Assembly: GCA_964526785.1 (NCBI GenBank)
Contig: CAZGMJ010000001.1
Location: 62,001-126,000, forward strand
Reading direction: 5' to 3'
Source of the DNA: CAZGMJ01 sp964526785
GTDB lineage: Bacteria > Planctomycetota > Phycisphaerae > Sedimentisphaerales > Anaerobacaceae
DNA length: 64,000 nucleotides
Shown here: positions 1 to 8,015 of the stretch, piece by piece
Layout: every line of letters starts with the position of its first letter
How positions within the stretch are numbered: position 1 is the stretch's first letter
The notes under the pieces: generated by a model
Database searches by the model: none
The model's input: the letters and a program-made list of their open reading frames with translations, nothing else
What the model was told of the DNA's origin: nothing
Made by a program: the position numbers and the translations under genes

Positions 1-1298
1 ACTTCCATCCCCGGATATTCGGCCAGTATGTCTGCACACATTCCCTGGCCGTGCAGATGATAGGTTCGTTCCTTAAGTGCCCACAGCTTTCTGCCTGTTG
101 CGGCGTCTACGACACACATGCCATCGGTCTTCTGGCGTGTCTCCATTCCGTAGTAGACTTCCAGGCCCGGATTGTCCGGATCGACGTCACCGACATAGCA
201 TATATCGGGATGGCCCATTTCCGTTGTCCAGAGGCCCTTGCCATTATCGTCGATGACGGCGGAGCCGATGACCAATTCGTCGCGGCCGTCCTCGTCAACG
301 TCCGCGGAAATGAGGCCGTGCGAACCCTGGCCTTCATATCGTTTGTCTTCTTTGGCCGCTTCCCATCGCCAGATTACATCGAAATCCTTATCCAGTGCGA
401 CGGTCCTGATCACGTTGTACGTTCCGCGTTGCATGATCAGCGAAGGTTTTTTGCCGTCAAGATATGCGACGGCGAGAAAGTTGCGGCAGTAATAGTTATA
501 GCTCGGGTAACCTTCCCGGCTGATCCAGTCAGTTTTGGCCACGATCCTGCCGGTCTGGCCGTCGATCTTGATCAGATACTCAGGGCCGCTCTGCACCAGG
601 CCTTTCTCGTCCCGCGGGTCTCCCTCGCCCGCCTTGCAGTAGACTTCGGCCCTGCCGTCGCCATCGACGTCGTACACGATCCAGGGCGAGTACCAGATGC
701 CCGCCTCGATGGCCCAGCCCATGTCGTGCCGCCAGAGCATAGTGCCGTCGGCTTCATAGGCCTCGATCTTGTAGGTGGTTGTGCTCTTTTTCCAGTAGCC
801 CGGTTTCTGGTAGGGGTCCGTATTGAAGCGGGGCTGTTTGATCAGATACTCATACTGCCCGTCACCATCCAGATCGCCGATTCCAATCTTCTGGAAGTCG
901 TAGTCACCGCTGAGCGGGATTGAAACGTAGGGCTTCTCCGCCGGGAGTGCAAAGCAGGACTCTGCTGAACTGCCATCGTGCAGTGTTCGCACCGCATAGA
1001 CGCAGTCGCCCGGGACGGGGGCTTCGATGAGGAAGTTGGTTCGGCGGATCGGTTTATCGCCGGTTACAGACGTCCACTGACGGCCGACGGCGGAATCCAC
1101 AGGGACCCGCATGATTTCAAAAGCGATGTCCGCCGGGTCGGCTTCCAGCATTCGCCAACTGAGAAAGACCGAGCCATCGTCTTTCTTGACAGCGACGAGA
1201 CCGCGATCCAGCTTTTCAGCGGCCAGTGATATGGAAGCCTGAATAAGAACCAGTGCGAGCAGTGCCGCATATTTGGGTTTGATTATGTAGCTTGTCAT
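1..1298 (-). CDS. Rhamnogalacturonan lyase, PL11-like, C-terminus cut by window edge
   Basis: This gene is open at the left edge; 432 codons are visible from an ATG at 1298, preceded by GGAG. Translation of the minus strand gives a signal peptide (hydrophobic run ALLALVLIQASISLA at about residues 11-25). A fibronectin-like segment follows (LVAVKKDDGSVFLSWRML), then repeated Asp/Gly calcium-type loops (GDLDGDGQYEYLIKQP, YDVDGDGRAEVYCKAGEG, ADVDEDGRDELVIGS). This order is typical of family PL11 rhamnogalacturonan lyases (YesW/YesX type), eight-bladed propellers that cleave the rhamnose-galacturonate backbone of pectin RG-I outside the cytoplasm. Family members run to about 600 residues, so roughly a third is missing. 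A Tat-exported beta-helix protein lies just upstream on the same strand, which fits a pectin-degrading unit. Family call is firm; exo or endo action cannot be told. Confidence 0.88.
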   Translation of the reverse strand, partial: MTSYIIKPKYAALLALVLIQASISLAAEKLDRGLVAVKKDDGSVFLSWRMLEADPADIAFEIMRVPVDSAVGRQWTSVTGDKPIRRTNFLIEAPVPGDCVYAVRTLHDGSSAESCFALPAEKPYVSIPLSGDYDFQKIGIGDLDGDGQYEYLIKQPRFNTDPYQKPGYWKKSTTTYKIEAYEADGTMLWRHDMGWAIEAGIWYSPWIVYDVDGDGRAEVYCKAGEGDPRDEKGLVQSGPEYLIKIDGQTGRIVAKTDWISREGYPSYNYYCRNFLAVAYLDGKKPSLIMQRGTYNVIRTVALDKDFDVIWRWEAAKEDKRYEGQGSHGLISADVDEDGRDELVIGSAVIDDNGKGLWTTEMGHPDICYVGDVDPDNPGLEVYYGMETRQKTDGMCVVDAATGRKLWALKERTYHLHGQGMCADILAEYPGME

Positions 1299-1372
1299 AT
1301 GATCTCCATTTTCCAATCGCATGTGGCGCTAATCACATTTCGGCGTTCGGCAACTTCTGAAGCAATGCTGCT

Positions 1373-2950
1373 TTACGTCTCCAGCTCATAACCTGTGTTA
1401 TCAACAATCCTCGCGTTCGCTCGTTTTCTTATTGGGGCTGTTTCACCGATGTTGCGATTGCCTTTTACGATGTTATTCGAGGAAGGCGTGCCGGCAATAA
1501 GAATTCCGCCGACGGTGGTGTTGTTGACGATTCTGACATTGCGGCAGGGGCCTTTTCTCTCCTTGTCGTGGTCGGACTCGACGAAGATCGCCATGCCGCG
1601 GTCGACGCGGATATCGTTGCCCTCGATGATGAGTCCGTCAATCAGGCCGGTCTTGTACAAAGACAGGTAGGCGTTGCCGCGGTTGTTCAGGAGTTTGCTG
1701 TCCTTGATGGCTGCGTTGCAGTGGTTTTCGTGCATCAGGCCTTCGCCGTCGTTGATGTGATACTTATGATCGGAGGCCCAGTTGCGATAGACCTCGTAGT
1801 CATTGTTCTCGACGGTCCATCGCCAACCGCGCATTTGCACGGCCCGTGTGTCGGTCGTCGAGGAGCCGCTGCTTTCTCTGAAACCTTTTACGGTTTGTCG
1901 CCAGAGATCCTTCTTGAAGCGAATGACGTTGTTGGCGCAGAGCGTTCCGTCGCCTGCAAACTCGATGGCGTTGCGGCCGGTGCTGTAGATATAATTGTCA
2001 CGAATCACGATGCCTTTGCGGAATCCCCACGGATGTGTTTCGGGCGTGCCGCTCGGCTCAGACCCGCCCGGCGCTCCGATGCAACTATCGTTGCACTCGA
2101 GTCCGGGGCGGAAATCGTAATCAAACCACACGTCATATTCCTTTGTCCCCTCATTCTTGCGCCGGGCCTTTACGACGTAGCCTTTGACGAGGAAGCTGTC
2201 ATCGCTTTCGACGAGCCGATTGTTGGCGAGCAGGGCGTTCTCGTACACCTTGACGGAGACCGCGGCCCAGTGCCATTTGGTGAAGCGCTGCCACGGATGC
2301 TGGCCGATGGACAAATCAGGCACTTTGGGCTCGGCGACGGCCGCATTCTTGAGGGTACAGCCGAAAACGATCCGGTTGGAGCCTGCTTTGTAGCCTTCCG
2401 CCTGGCCCAGATGAACGTGTGCGCGATTGAGGGCGATGTTCACCAGGCCGCAATTGCTCGCTTTTGCCACGTCCCGGAGGTAGATGCCTTTGAACGCGGT
2501 GTCAATTGGCGTGCCGCCGCCTTCAAAGGACGGCTCGTATTTCGGGAACTCGAAGTGCGTACCCAGAGTGTAGGCGCTGTTGTGGGCGTCACGCGTGCTC
2601 TCGGGATCGGATCCGCGGAGGACAACGCCATTTTCGATTTCGATGGAGTCTGTGAATACGTACTTTCCGGGCGGGAAGTACACGACGCCTCCGCCCTGAG
2701 CCGCCAGTGATTTCTGGGCCTTGTCCAGACGGATGTGCCAGTCCGGGCCGTCCACCGTTGAGATATCCAGTATGTGATCCCACTTGATTCTCCGCGTCCA
2801 GCCGATGTTCAGATGTGCGGCGGGGTTGTTTTTCGGATGCGGGCCGGCAAAAGCGCGTTGGGGGGCCATCGCGCAGCCGGCCTGGATAGCAGCTCCAGCG
2901 GAGAGCGCGCCTTTGAGGAATCCGCGACGATTTATCCTGTTGTCATACAT
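1373..2950 (-). CDS. Tat-exported right-handed beta-helix protein (pectate-lyase-like fold)
   Basis: The product has 525 residues. An upstream in-frame start exists, but ATG at 2950 is preferred because GGAG lies 8 bases before it and it begins directly at a twin-arginine leader (NRINRRGFLKGALSAGAAIQAG). The mature part holds the single-stranded beta-helix pattern of pectate-lyase/polygalacturonase folds: a 'YFPPGKYVFTDSIEIENGV' entry strand at about 90-115, then many short N-rich turns (NNRLVESDD, RDNYIYSTGRN, ENNDYEVYRN, IEGNDIRVD, IVNNTT). Such proteins act on polysaccharide outside the cytoplasm; catalytic residues cannot be assigned by eye. It sits upstream of the PL11-like lyase on the same strand with about 75 bases between them, so cotranscription is plausible. 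It could be a lyase, hydrolase or a non-catalytic beta-helix protein. Confidence 0.82.
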   Translation of the reverse strand: MYDNRINRRGFLKGALSAGAAIQAGCAMAPQRAFAGPHPKNNPAAHLNIGWTRRIKWDHILDISTVDGPDWHIRLDKAQKSLAAQGGGVVYFPPGKYVFTDSIEIENGVVLRGSDPESTRDAHNSAYTLGTHFEFPKYEPSFEGGGTPIDTAFKGIYLRDVAKASNCGLVNIALNRAHVHLGQAEGYKAGSNRIVFGCTLKNAAVAEPKVPDLSIGQHPWQRFTKWHWAAVSVKVYENALLANNRLVESDDSFLVKGYVVKARRKNEGTKEYDVWFDYDFRPGLECNDSCIGAPGGSEPSGTPETHPWGFRKGIVIRDNYIYSTGRNAIEFAGDGTLCANNVIRFKKDLWRQTVKGFRESSGSSTTDTRAVQMRGWRWTVENNDYEVYRNWASDHKYHINDGEGLMHENHCNAAIKDSKLLNNRGNAYLSLYKTGLIDGLIIEGNDIRVDRGMAIFVESDHDKERKGPCRNVRIVNNTTVGGILIAGTPSSNNIVKGNRNIGETAPIRKRANARIVDNTGYELET

Positions 2951-3000
2951 AAGAATGCTCCGAAGTAACACACAAACCTGCAAGGCGTAATGGTACGCCT

Positions 3001-3924
3001 CTACGCATTGCCAATATGATCATACCCGCCGGGCAGGATTTTTGCCACCCGTCCGTCTTCGTATCTCATCTCCATTTTGCCCGTGTCGGTGATTGTACCG
3101 ATCTTCGTAATGGGGGTCGCGAGGTTCCATTCCTTGAGCAATGCAGGCAAAGCACTCTCGTCGAGCGTAAAAAGCAGTTCGAAGTCTTCGCCGTCGTTGA
3201 GGGCCGCGGCCAGCGGATCATCTGTCTCCAGCGCTTCCAACGATACGGGTATCTGGCCGGCTTCGAGTATGGCCCCGACGTTGCTCTGGGTGCAAAGCCT
3301 GTTGAGATCGGTGCTCAGTCCGTCGCTGAGGTCCATCATGGAATGGACTTCGGCCAGTTCGGTGAGCCATAGGGCTTCTTTGACTCGCGGCGTGAAGGTC
3401 AGATGCCTGCCTGCAAGCGAGCCGCCGAGATCGCCGGTGACACAAACCGCGTCGCCCACCCGGGCGGCCGATCGCCTGACCGGTTCGCAATGGCCGGGCT
3501 TGCTGAGCATCGCCACGCTGATCACGAGCGGGTGCTCGTTTCGCCATGCTGTTATATCGCCGCCCACGAGTTCGCATTCGAATGCGTTGCCGGCGCGTCG
3601 GATGCCGGCGTGCAAATACTTCAATTGCCGGCGACCAAATGCGGGAGGAAGGCCGACGGATACCACCGCTGCGACCGGCACTGTCGCCATTGCGGCACAA
3701 TCGCTCAAACTCGCAGCCATCGCCTTGTAGCCAACGGCCTCCGGCCCTGCCTGGCGAAGATCGAAATGGACGCCGTCAAGCAGCATGTCCGTTGTGATCA
3801 GGACCGAGCCGGCTTCCATCCGCATCTGGGCCATATCGTCGCCGATGCCAATCGGAAACCGATCGGACGGCAGTCTGCTCTGGCCGGCGAACCACGAGGT
3901 GATTGCATCTTCGCGGGAACTCAT
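3001..3924 (-). CDS. thiL: Thiamine-monophosphate kinase
   Basis: ThiL (307 residues from ATG 3924) phosphorylates thiamine monophosphate to thiamine diphosphate with ATP in the cytosol. Seen here: the N-terminal '[10 protein letters not shown]' metal site, '[14 protein letters not shown]', '[14 protein letters not shown]', the 'GDLGGSLAG' loop, '[12 protein letters not shown]' and the late '[12 protein letters not shown]' motif, all in ThiL order. Length is within the family range. A longer in-frame ORF reaches 4119, but that part lies inside argH; ATG 3924 overlaps the argH stop as ATGA and starts the family homology at once ([12 protein letters not shown]). Translational coupling to argH is therefore likely, and the promoter upstream of argH probably serves both. 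Confidence 0.95.
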   Translation of the reverse strand: MSSREDAITSWFAGQSRLPSDRFPIGIGDDMAQMRMEAGSVLITTDMLLDGVHFDLRQAGPEAVGYKAMAASLSDCAAMATVPVAAVVSVGLPPAFGRRQLKYLHAGIRRAGNAFECELVGGDITAWRNEHPLVISVAMLSKPGHCEPVRRSAARVGDAVCVTGDLGGSLAGRHLTFTPRVKEALWLTELAEVHSMMDLSDGLSTDLNRLCTQSNVGAILEAGQIPVSLEALETDDPLAAALNDGEDFELLFTLDESALPALLKEWNLATPITKIGTITDTGKMEMRYEDGRVAKILPGGYDHIGNA

Positions 3925-5309
3925 CGCTGCCCCAGATACTCTTTCCAGTGGGCGATTTGTTCTCCGGCCTGCGACGGACCGCCGGCGCCCTTGGTGACAT
4001 AACCGCCCGCCACGTTCACCGGGCCGAGCGTGTCGTAGACATCCTGCTCGATAGCGGAGCAGTGCGTTTTCAACTCGTCGATGCCGAGTTGATTGAGTTG
4101 CCTGCTCTGCTTTTCGCATTCGGCGACCAGCGATCCGACGATTCCATGCGCCTTGCGGAAGGCGATGCCTTTACGGACCAGATATTCGGCCAGAGCCGTT
4201 GCATCGGAGAATCCGGCATCCAGACCCGCAGCGATGTGTTTCGTATTGAAGCGCGTGTGCCCGACGATTGCGCAGGCCATGTCCACGCATGCTTCTACGG
4301 TGTCGTGTGCGGCGAACAGGTGCACCTTATCCTCCTGCAGGTCACGATTGTAGCCGGACGGCAGGGCCTTTAGCAGGGTGAGGATGCCGGTCAGCGCTCC
4401 GTGGACCCGTCCGGTCCTGCCGCGAATCAGTTCGAGCATATCGGGGTTGCGCTTCTGAGGCATCATGCTGGAGGAGGTGCAGTACGCGTCGTCGATCTGA
4501 ATGAAGCCGAATTCGTTGGTGCTGAAAATGATCCAGTCTTCGGCCAATCGCGAGAGGTGCGTCATGATCATTGTGCAATCAAAAATGAACTCGGCGCAGA
4601 AGTCCCTGTCGCTTACCGAGTCCATGCTGTTGCCTGTAATGCGGGGGAAGCCCAGTTGATTGGCGGTGCTGTCGCGGTCGAGCGGGAGCGTCGAGCCTGC
4701 TATCGCACCGCTGCCGAGCGGGCAGACGTCGAGCAAGTCTCTGCAATTCGTCAGACGCTGGAAGTCGCGGTCGAGTTGTTCGGCAAAGCTCAGACAGTAA
4801 GCGGCTATGGAGACGGGTTGGGCCCGTTGCAGATGCGTATAACTGGGCATGATGTCGTCGCAGTGTTTGCCCGCCAGCTTTACGAAGGCCTTTTGCAACG
4901 CCGTTATCTTAGCCTGGAGGACTTCTATTGCATCCCGCAGCCACAGCCGGATATCCGTAGCGATCTGGTCGTTACGGCTCCTTCCAGTGTGCAGTTTTCT
5001 GCCCGGCTCACCGATCCGGTCGACAAGAGCGGCTTCAATAGCCATGTGGATATCTTCGTATTCCTTCTTGAACTCGAATTGTCCGGATGCGATTTGTTCG
5101 CCGATTTCGATGAGTCCGGTTTTGATGGCTTTGAGGTCTGCGCGGGTAATGAGCTTTTGATCGGCGAGCATCCGGGCATGGGCGATGGAACCGACGATGT
5201 CGTACTTATACAGCCGGCGGTCCATCGACAGCGATTCGACGAAGTCGATTGCCAATGCATCGGGTTGTCCCGTAAGCCGTTTTTCCCAGCTCTTATCGGT
5301 TTTCGCCAT
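3921..5309 (-). CDS. argH: Argininosuccinate lyase
   Basis: ArgH splits argininosuccinate into arginine and fumarate, the last step of arginine synthesis, as a cytosolic homotetramer. The 462 residues match family length. Diagnostic pieces visible: '[14 protein letters not shown]' (substrate-binding, about 112-125), '[16 protein letters not shown]' with the catalytic-region histidine, and the superfamily signature '[13 protein letters not shown]' with its flexible catalytic-serine loop. Start ATG at 5309 follows a short leader of about 29 bases after the predicted promoter. It overlaps thiL by 4 bases at the 3' end. No other arginine genes are in the window. Confidence 0.97.
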   Translation of the reverse strand: MAKTDKSWEKRLTGQPDALAIDFVESLSMDRRLYKYDIVGSIAHARMLADQKLITRADLKAIKTGLIEIGEQIASGQFEFKKEYEDIHMAIEAALVDRIGEPGRKLHTGRSRNDQIATDIRLWLRDAIEVLQAKITALQKAFVKLAGKHCDDIMPSYTHLQRAQPVSIAAYCLSFAEQLDRDFQRLTNCRDLLDVCPLGSGAIAGSTLPLDRDSTANQLGFPRITGNSMDSVSDRDFCAEFIFDCTMIMTHLSRLAEDWIIFSTNEFGFIQIDDAYCTSSSMMPQKRNPDMLELIRGRTGRVHGALTGILTLLKALPSGYNRDLQEDKVHLFAAHDTVEACVDMACAIVGHTRFNTKHIAAGLDAGFSDATALAEYLVRKGIAFRKAHGIVGSLVAECEKQSRQLNQLGIDELKTHCSAIEQDVYDTLGPVNVAGGYVTKGAGGPSQAGEQIAHWKEYLGQR

Positions 5310-5344
5310 GCCTGTTGCTCCAAAACGAGTTCGTTGCGTGAATC

Positions 5345-5373
5345 ATGATAGGATTGGGCGGGCGGGCTGTCAA
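5345..5373 (-). promoter_or_regulatory. Sigma-70-type promoter for argH-thiL
   Basis: On the minus strand TTGACA (5373-5368) and TATCAT (5350-5345) are separated by exactly 17 bases. Predicted transcription start is near 5338, giving a leader of about 29 bases to the argH ATG. Confidence 0.7.
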
Positions 5374-5814
5374 CCGCCGCTGTCGTGGCGAGGCTCCAGA
5401 CAGGATTGAATAGCTATGCCGAGAAAAAGGGCTCTAACAGTCCTGCGATTTGGTCCCGCCAACTCAAAGTGTTCTGCGAGTACTAAATATCTGCACGTAT
5501 TTTGGTCCGTGGCGTTTGTTTCATATATTTTCTCTGGATACAGCGGTGATGTTGATGGGGGCCGCGAAGTCCTTTTCGGACTTGATTCGTATTACGTTTG
5601 TCAAAAACCGAGTATCAGAACGAAATTTTGAAGTGAGCGAAGGGTATGTTGGGCAGAGTCATTATTCTGGAGGTTGAAGCGGGTAGACAGAGAGGTGGTA
5701 GTTAAGTCAGGTACTGTCAGGGTCGATATCGTAAGTGTGGCAGCGGAGGCCGAAGAAATGTCGTAAGTAACATTCCATCGTAATGCCAATTTGTGCAAAA
5801 CAAGGAGAAGACTG
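5374..5814. other. Gene-free stretch between argH and first pseudopilin
   Basis: No convincing coding region. Short ORFs here lack ribosome sites and family features. The stretch is AT-richer than its surroundings and must hold the promoter of the pilus/secretion locus, but no clear -35/-10 pair was found. A strong ribosome site (AAGGAG) precedes the ATG at 5815. Confidence 0.5.
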
Positions 5815-6246
5815 ATGAAAGCAAGAAAAGGGTTCACACTTGTCGAAATTCTGATTGTTGTGGTTATTCTGGGTATTCTGGCGGCGATCGTGATTCCGCA
5901 GTTTACCGAGGCGAGCACCGAGGCGAAGACATCGAGTCTGTGCACCGATTTGCAGACTGTGCGTTCACAGATCGAACTGTACAAGATTCAGCACAATGAC
6001 GACTATCCCGGCGATGGCACCGCATCGTTCACCGATGCTCTGACTGGACAGACTGATATTGCCGGCGCCGCGGGCACAGACTACGGTCCGTATCTGCAGA
6101 AGATCCCGACAAATCCGTTCAATAACTCCAGCGATGTGACTGTTGAGGCCGGTGACACAAGCCTTGGTACAGGTGATGCTGGCTGGCATTTCAACAGCAC
6201 AAACGGCGAGTTTCACGCAAATGATGCTGATCATACAGGCCTGTAA
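5815..6246 (+). CDS. Major-type pseudopilin (GspG/PilE-like)
   Basis: This 143-residue protein has a class III prepilin leader: a short basic leader MKARKG, cleavage before F, then 'FTLVEILIVVVILGILAA' with Glu at mature position 5. A prepilin peptidase would cleave it, and it would assemble into the fibre of a type IV pilus or type II secretion pseudopilus. The C-terminal part keeps the GspG-like order 'DLQTVRSQIELYKIQHNDDYPG ... GPYLQKIPTNPFN ... GWHFNSTNGEFHAN'. An in-frame ORF begins at 5791, but ATG 5815 with AAGGAG upstream gives the canonical leader. It is first in the cluster and is followed by a hairpin terminator, as expected for a major subunit made in excess. A paralog follows at 6391. 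Confidence 0.9.
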   Translation: MKARKGFTLVEILIVVVILGILAAIVIPQFTEASTEAKTSSLCTDLQTVRSQIELYKIQHNDDYPGDGTASFTDALTGQTDIAGAAGTDYGPYLQKIPTNPFNNSSDVTVEAGDTSLGTGDAGWHFNSTNGEFHANDADHTGL

Positions 6247-6325
6247 GGTGATGTAGAGTGTAGTCTGCCGTCGGTGCGCGGACGGCATGATGTTTGAAAC
6301 GTACCGGCGCATGTGATTGACAATC

Positions 6326-6369
6326 AGGCTGACCATGCTGCGACATACAGACAGCAGGTCAGCCTTTTT
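6326..6369 (+). terminator. Intrinsic terminator after first pseudopilin
   Basis: A 9-bp perfect stem (AGGCTGACC at 6326-6334 with GGTCAGCCT at 6357-6365) with a 22-base loop is followed by a short T run. It lies 80 bases after the pseudopilin stop and just before the next gene, so it may end or attenuate transcription there. Confidence 0.6.
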
Positions 6370-6390
6370 AGATGGGTGTGAGGGTGTCCA

Positions 6391-6852
6391 GTGGTTAGCA
6401 CGACGGAAAGAGACGCAAGCGCGACGGGTGGTTTTACTCTGCTGGAAGTGCTGATCGGTATCGTCATTCTGTGTCTGCTGGCGGCGGCATTTGTGCCACA
6501 GCTCAGCGCCGGGGGCGATGGGGCCAGGATACGCAGGCTTTGCGGCATACTGCAGCGGGTCCGGGCGCAGATAGCGGTCTACGAGGTGCAGCACAACGAG
6601 CGGTTGCCCGGTACGACGCCTGGGGTGACGTTCGAGCAGGCGATGACCGAGAAGACGGACGTTGCAGGCTATCTGGATAAGGACGGTTGTTGCGGTCCGT
6701 ATCTGGAGGAGATGCCGGTCAATCCGTTCAACAACCGCAGCGAGGTTCGGACGGACGGGGCGGCTGCGGGGGCTGATACGCATGGATGGCGATACGATAC
6801 GAAGACCGGCGATTTCCAGGCGGATGATTCGACGACGCACGCGCGGCTGTAG
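6391..6852 (+). CDS. Second GspG-like pseudopilin, paralog of the first
   Basis: This 153-residue protein is read from a GTG at 6391 (no better in-frame start; the ribosome site is weak). The leader is longer (VSTTERDASATGG) and is followed by the prepilin segment 'FTLLEVLIGIVILCLLAA'. Downstream it parallels the preceding pilin module by module: 'LRRVRAQIAVYEVQHNERLPG'-type helix, 'GPYLEEMPVNPFNNRSEV' and 'GWRYDTKTGDFQADD'. It looks like a tandem duplicate that has diverged. Family role: minor or alternative subunit of the pseudopilus. It lies just downstream of an intrinsic terminator, so it may be expressed at a lower level than the first pseudopilin. Confidence 0.85.
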   Translation: MVSTTERDASATGGFTLLEVLIGIVILCLLAAAFVPQLSAGGDGARIRRLCGILQRVRAQIAVYEVQHNERLPGTTPGVTFEQAMTEKTDVAGYLDKDGCCGPYLEEMPVNPFNNRSEVRTDGAAAGADTHGWRYDTKTGDFQADDSTTHARL

Positions 6853-6880
6853 GAGTACGCCGGCTGCAAGGAGATTGGGA

Positions 6881-7321
6881 ATGAGTCCTATGCGAAGGAC
6901 AGCTCAACACAATGGAGGCTTTTCGCTGGCGGAGGCGATGATCGCTACGGCGATACTCGCGGTGGCGACGGCGGGGGTTCTGCTGCCGTTTACGAGCGGG
7001 GCGGCGGTTCGCACGGAAGGCACCCGCATTACGCTCGGAGCCAAACTGGCGGCTGATTTGATGGAGCGTGTTGTCAGTGCCGATCCGGCTGATATTGTGG
7101 CGGACTACAACTATTCGGAGGTGGAAGGTGCGGTAATGGATGCGAGTGGTTCGGCGATCACGGATCCGGCGTATGCGAAATTCAGCAGGCAGGTTGCTTG
7201 CGAATACGTGCGGATGCCCCAGCAGGACGAGCAGGCTCCGGCACAGTTCATCCGCGTGGAGGTGCGCGTTCAGTATGACGGGCGCGACATCGCGGTTGTC
7301 GAACGACTGGTGGCCGGGTGA
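6881..7321 (+). CDS. Minor pseudopilin (GspI/PilV-like)
   Basis: A 146-residue protein from ATG 6881, with AAGGAG 8 bases upstream. The leader MSPMRRTAQHNGG is followed by 'FSLAEAMIATAILAVATAG', a class III signal with Glu at mature position 5. The rest is short, as for GspI/PilV minor pseudopilins, which prime assembly at the fibre tip. The in-frame ORF extends upstream inside the preceding gene, but that part has no pilin features. The next gene starts 4 bases after the stop. The exact minor class (I or V) is inferred from size and order only. Confidence 0.75.
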   Translation: MSPMRRTAQHNGGFSLAEAMIATAILAVATAGVLLPFTSGAAVRTEGTRITLGAKLAADLMERVVSADPADIVADYNYSEVEGAVMDASGSAITDPAYAKFSRQVACEYVRMPQQDEQAPAQFIRVEVRVQYDGRDIAVVERLVAG

Positions 7322-7325
7322 GATT

Positions 7326-7955
7326 ATGATGTGGACGACGACGAGAAAACGCGGTCTTACGCTGGTGGAGCTACTGGTGGCCTTGTCGGTCAGCAGTGTG
7401 ATTCTGGCGGCGGTTGCCACGCTGGCCTATGCTCTCGGCCGGTCGAGCGAGGGGATGGACAATATGGGGCGAAACCAGGCGCAGGTACGTTACGCGACGC
7501 TGCGATTGACTGACATGATAAGACAGGCTCGACTTGTCTGCTATGCGGATACCGAGAGCTTTGCTTTGTGGGCAGAGGATGATGACGGCAACGACCAGAT
7601 AAATGTAAGCGAGATTGTATATGTCGATAAAGGTGAGGCCGGCGATATGCTGCGATTGTGTCAATTATCATCGGCGACTAACCCGTCGGTGGCATTGGGC
7701 GATATCGGATCGCTTGGTTCGAACTGGTGGACGGCGTACAGCGCGTCGGCTGCATACACGGTGCTGATCCCGTCGTGCAGCAATGTACAGTTTGGTTACG
7801 ATGCACTGCCGCCGGCCGGCGAGTTTGTGACGGTATCCTTCGAGTTGTCTGAAAACGGGCGCATGCAGCCTTATGAGGTTTGCGGGTGCTTGCGGGGACG
7901 GGCAGAGAATCTGCTGAATGCAGCGGGCGATGCACTTATCAGCGACGATGATTGA
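7326..7955 (+). CDS. Minor pseudopilin (GspJ/PilW-like)
   Basis: A 209-residue protein; ATG 7326 and ATG 7329 are adjacent and either may start it. The leader MMWTTTRKRG is followed by 'LTLVELLVALSVSSVILAAV', the prepilin helix with Glu in place. The position right after the GspI-like gene and the size fit GspJ or PilW, tip pseudopilins. The middle region 'VRYATLRLTDMIRQARLV' is the amphipathic helix usual in this class. The last third shows no recognisable motif. It forms a tight run with the preceding gene. Confidence 0.75.
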   Translation: MMWTTTRKRGLTLVELLVALSVSSVILAAVATLAYALGRSSEGMDNMGRNQAQVRYATLRLTDMIRQARLVCYADTESFALWAEDDDGNDQINVSEIVYVDKGEAGDMLRLCQLSSATNPSVALGDIGSLGSNWWTAYSASAAYTVLIPSCSNVQFGYDALPPAGEFVTVSFELSENGRMQPYEVCGCLRGRAENLLNAAGDALISDDD

Positions 7956-8015
7956 GCGGGGGCGACCAATCCGTGTGGGGAATATCGAAATTCGAAACGA
8001 ATTGACAAGACTCAA

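Noticed and set aside
51..923. 290-codon plus-strand ORF at the left edge
   Set aside because: The minus strand of the same interval encodes a clear PL11-type lyase with a signal peptide and calcium-loop motifs that runs off the window.
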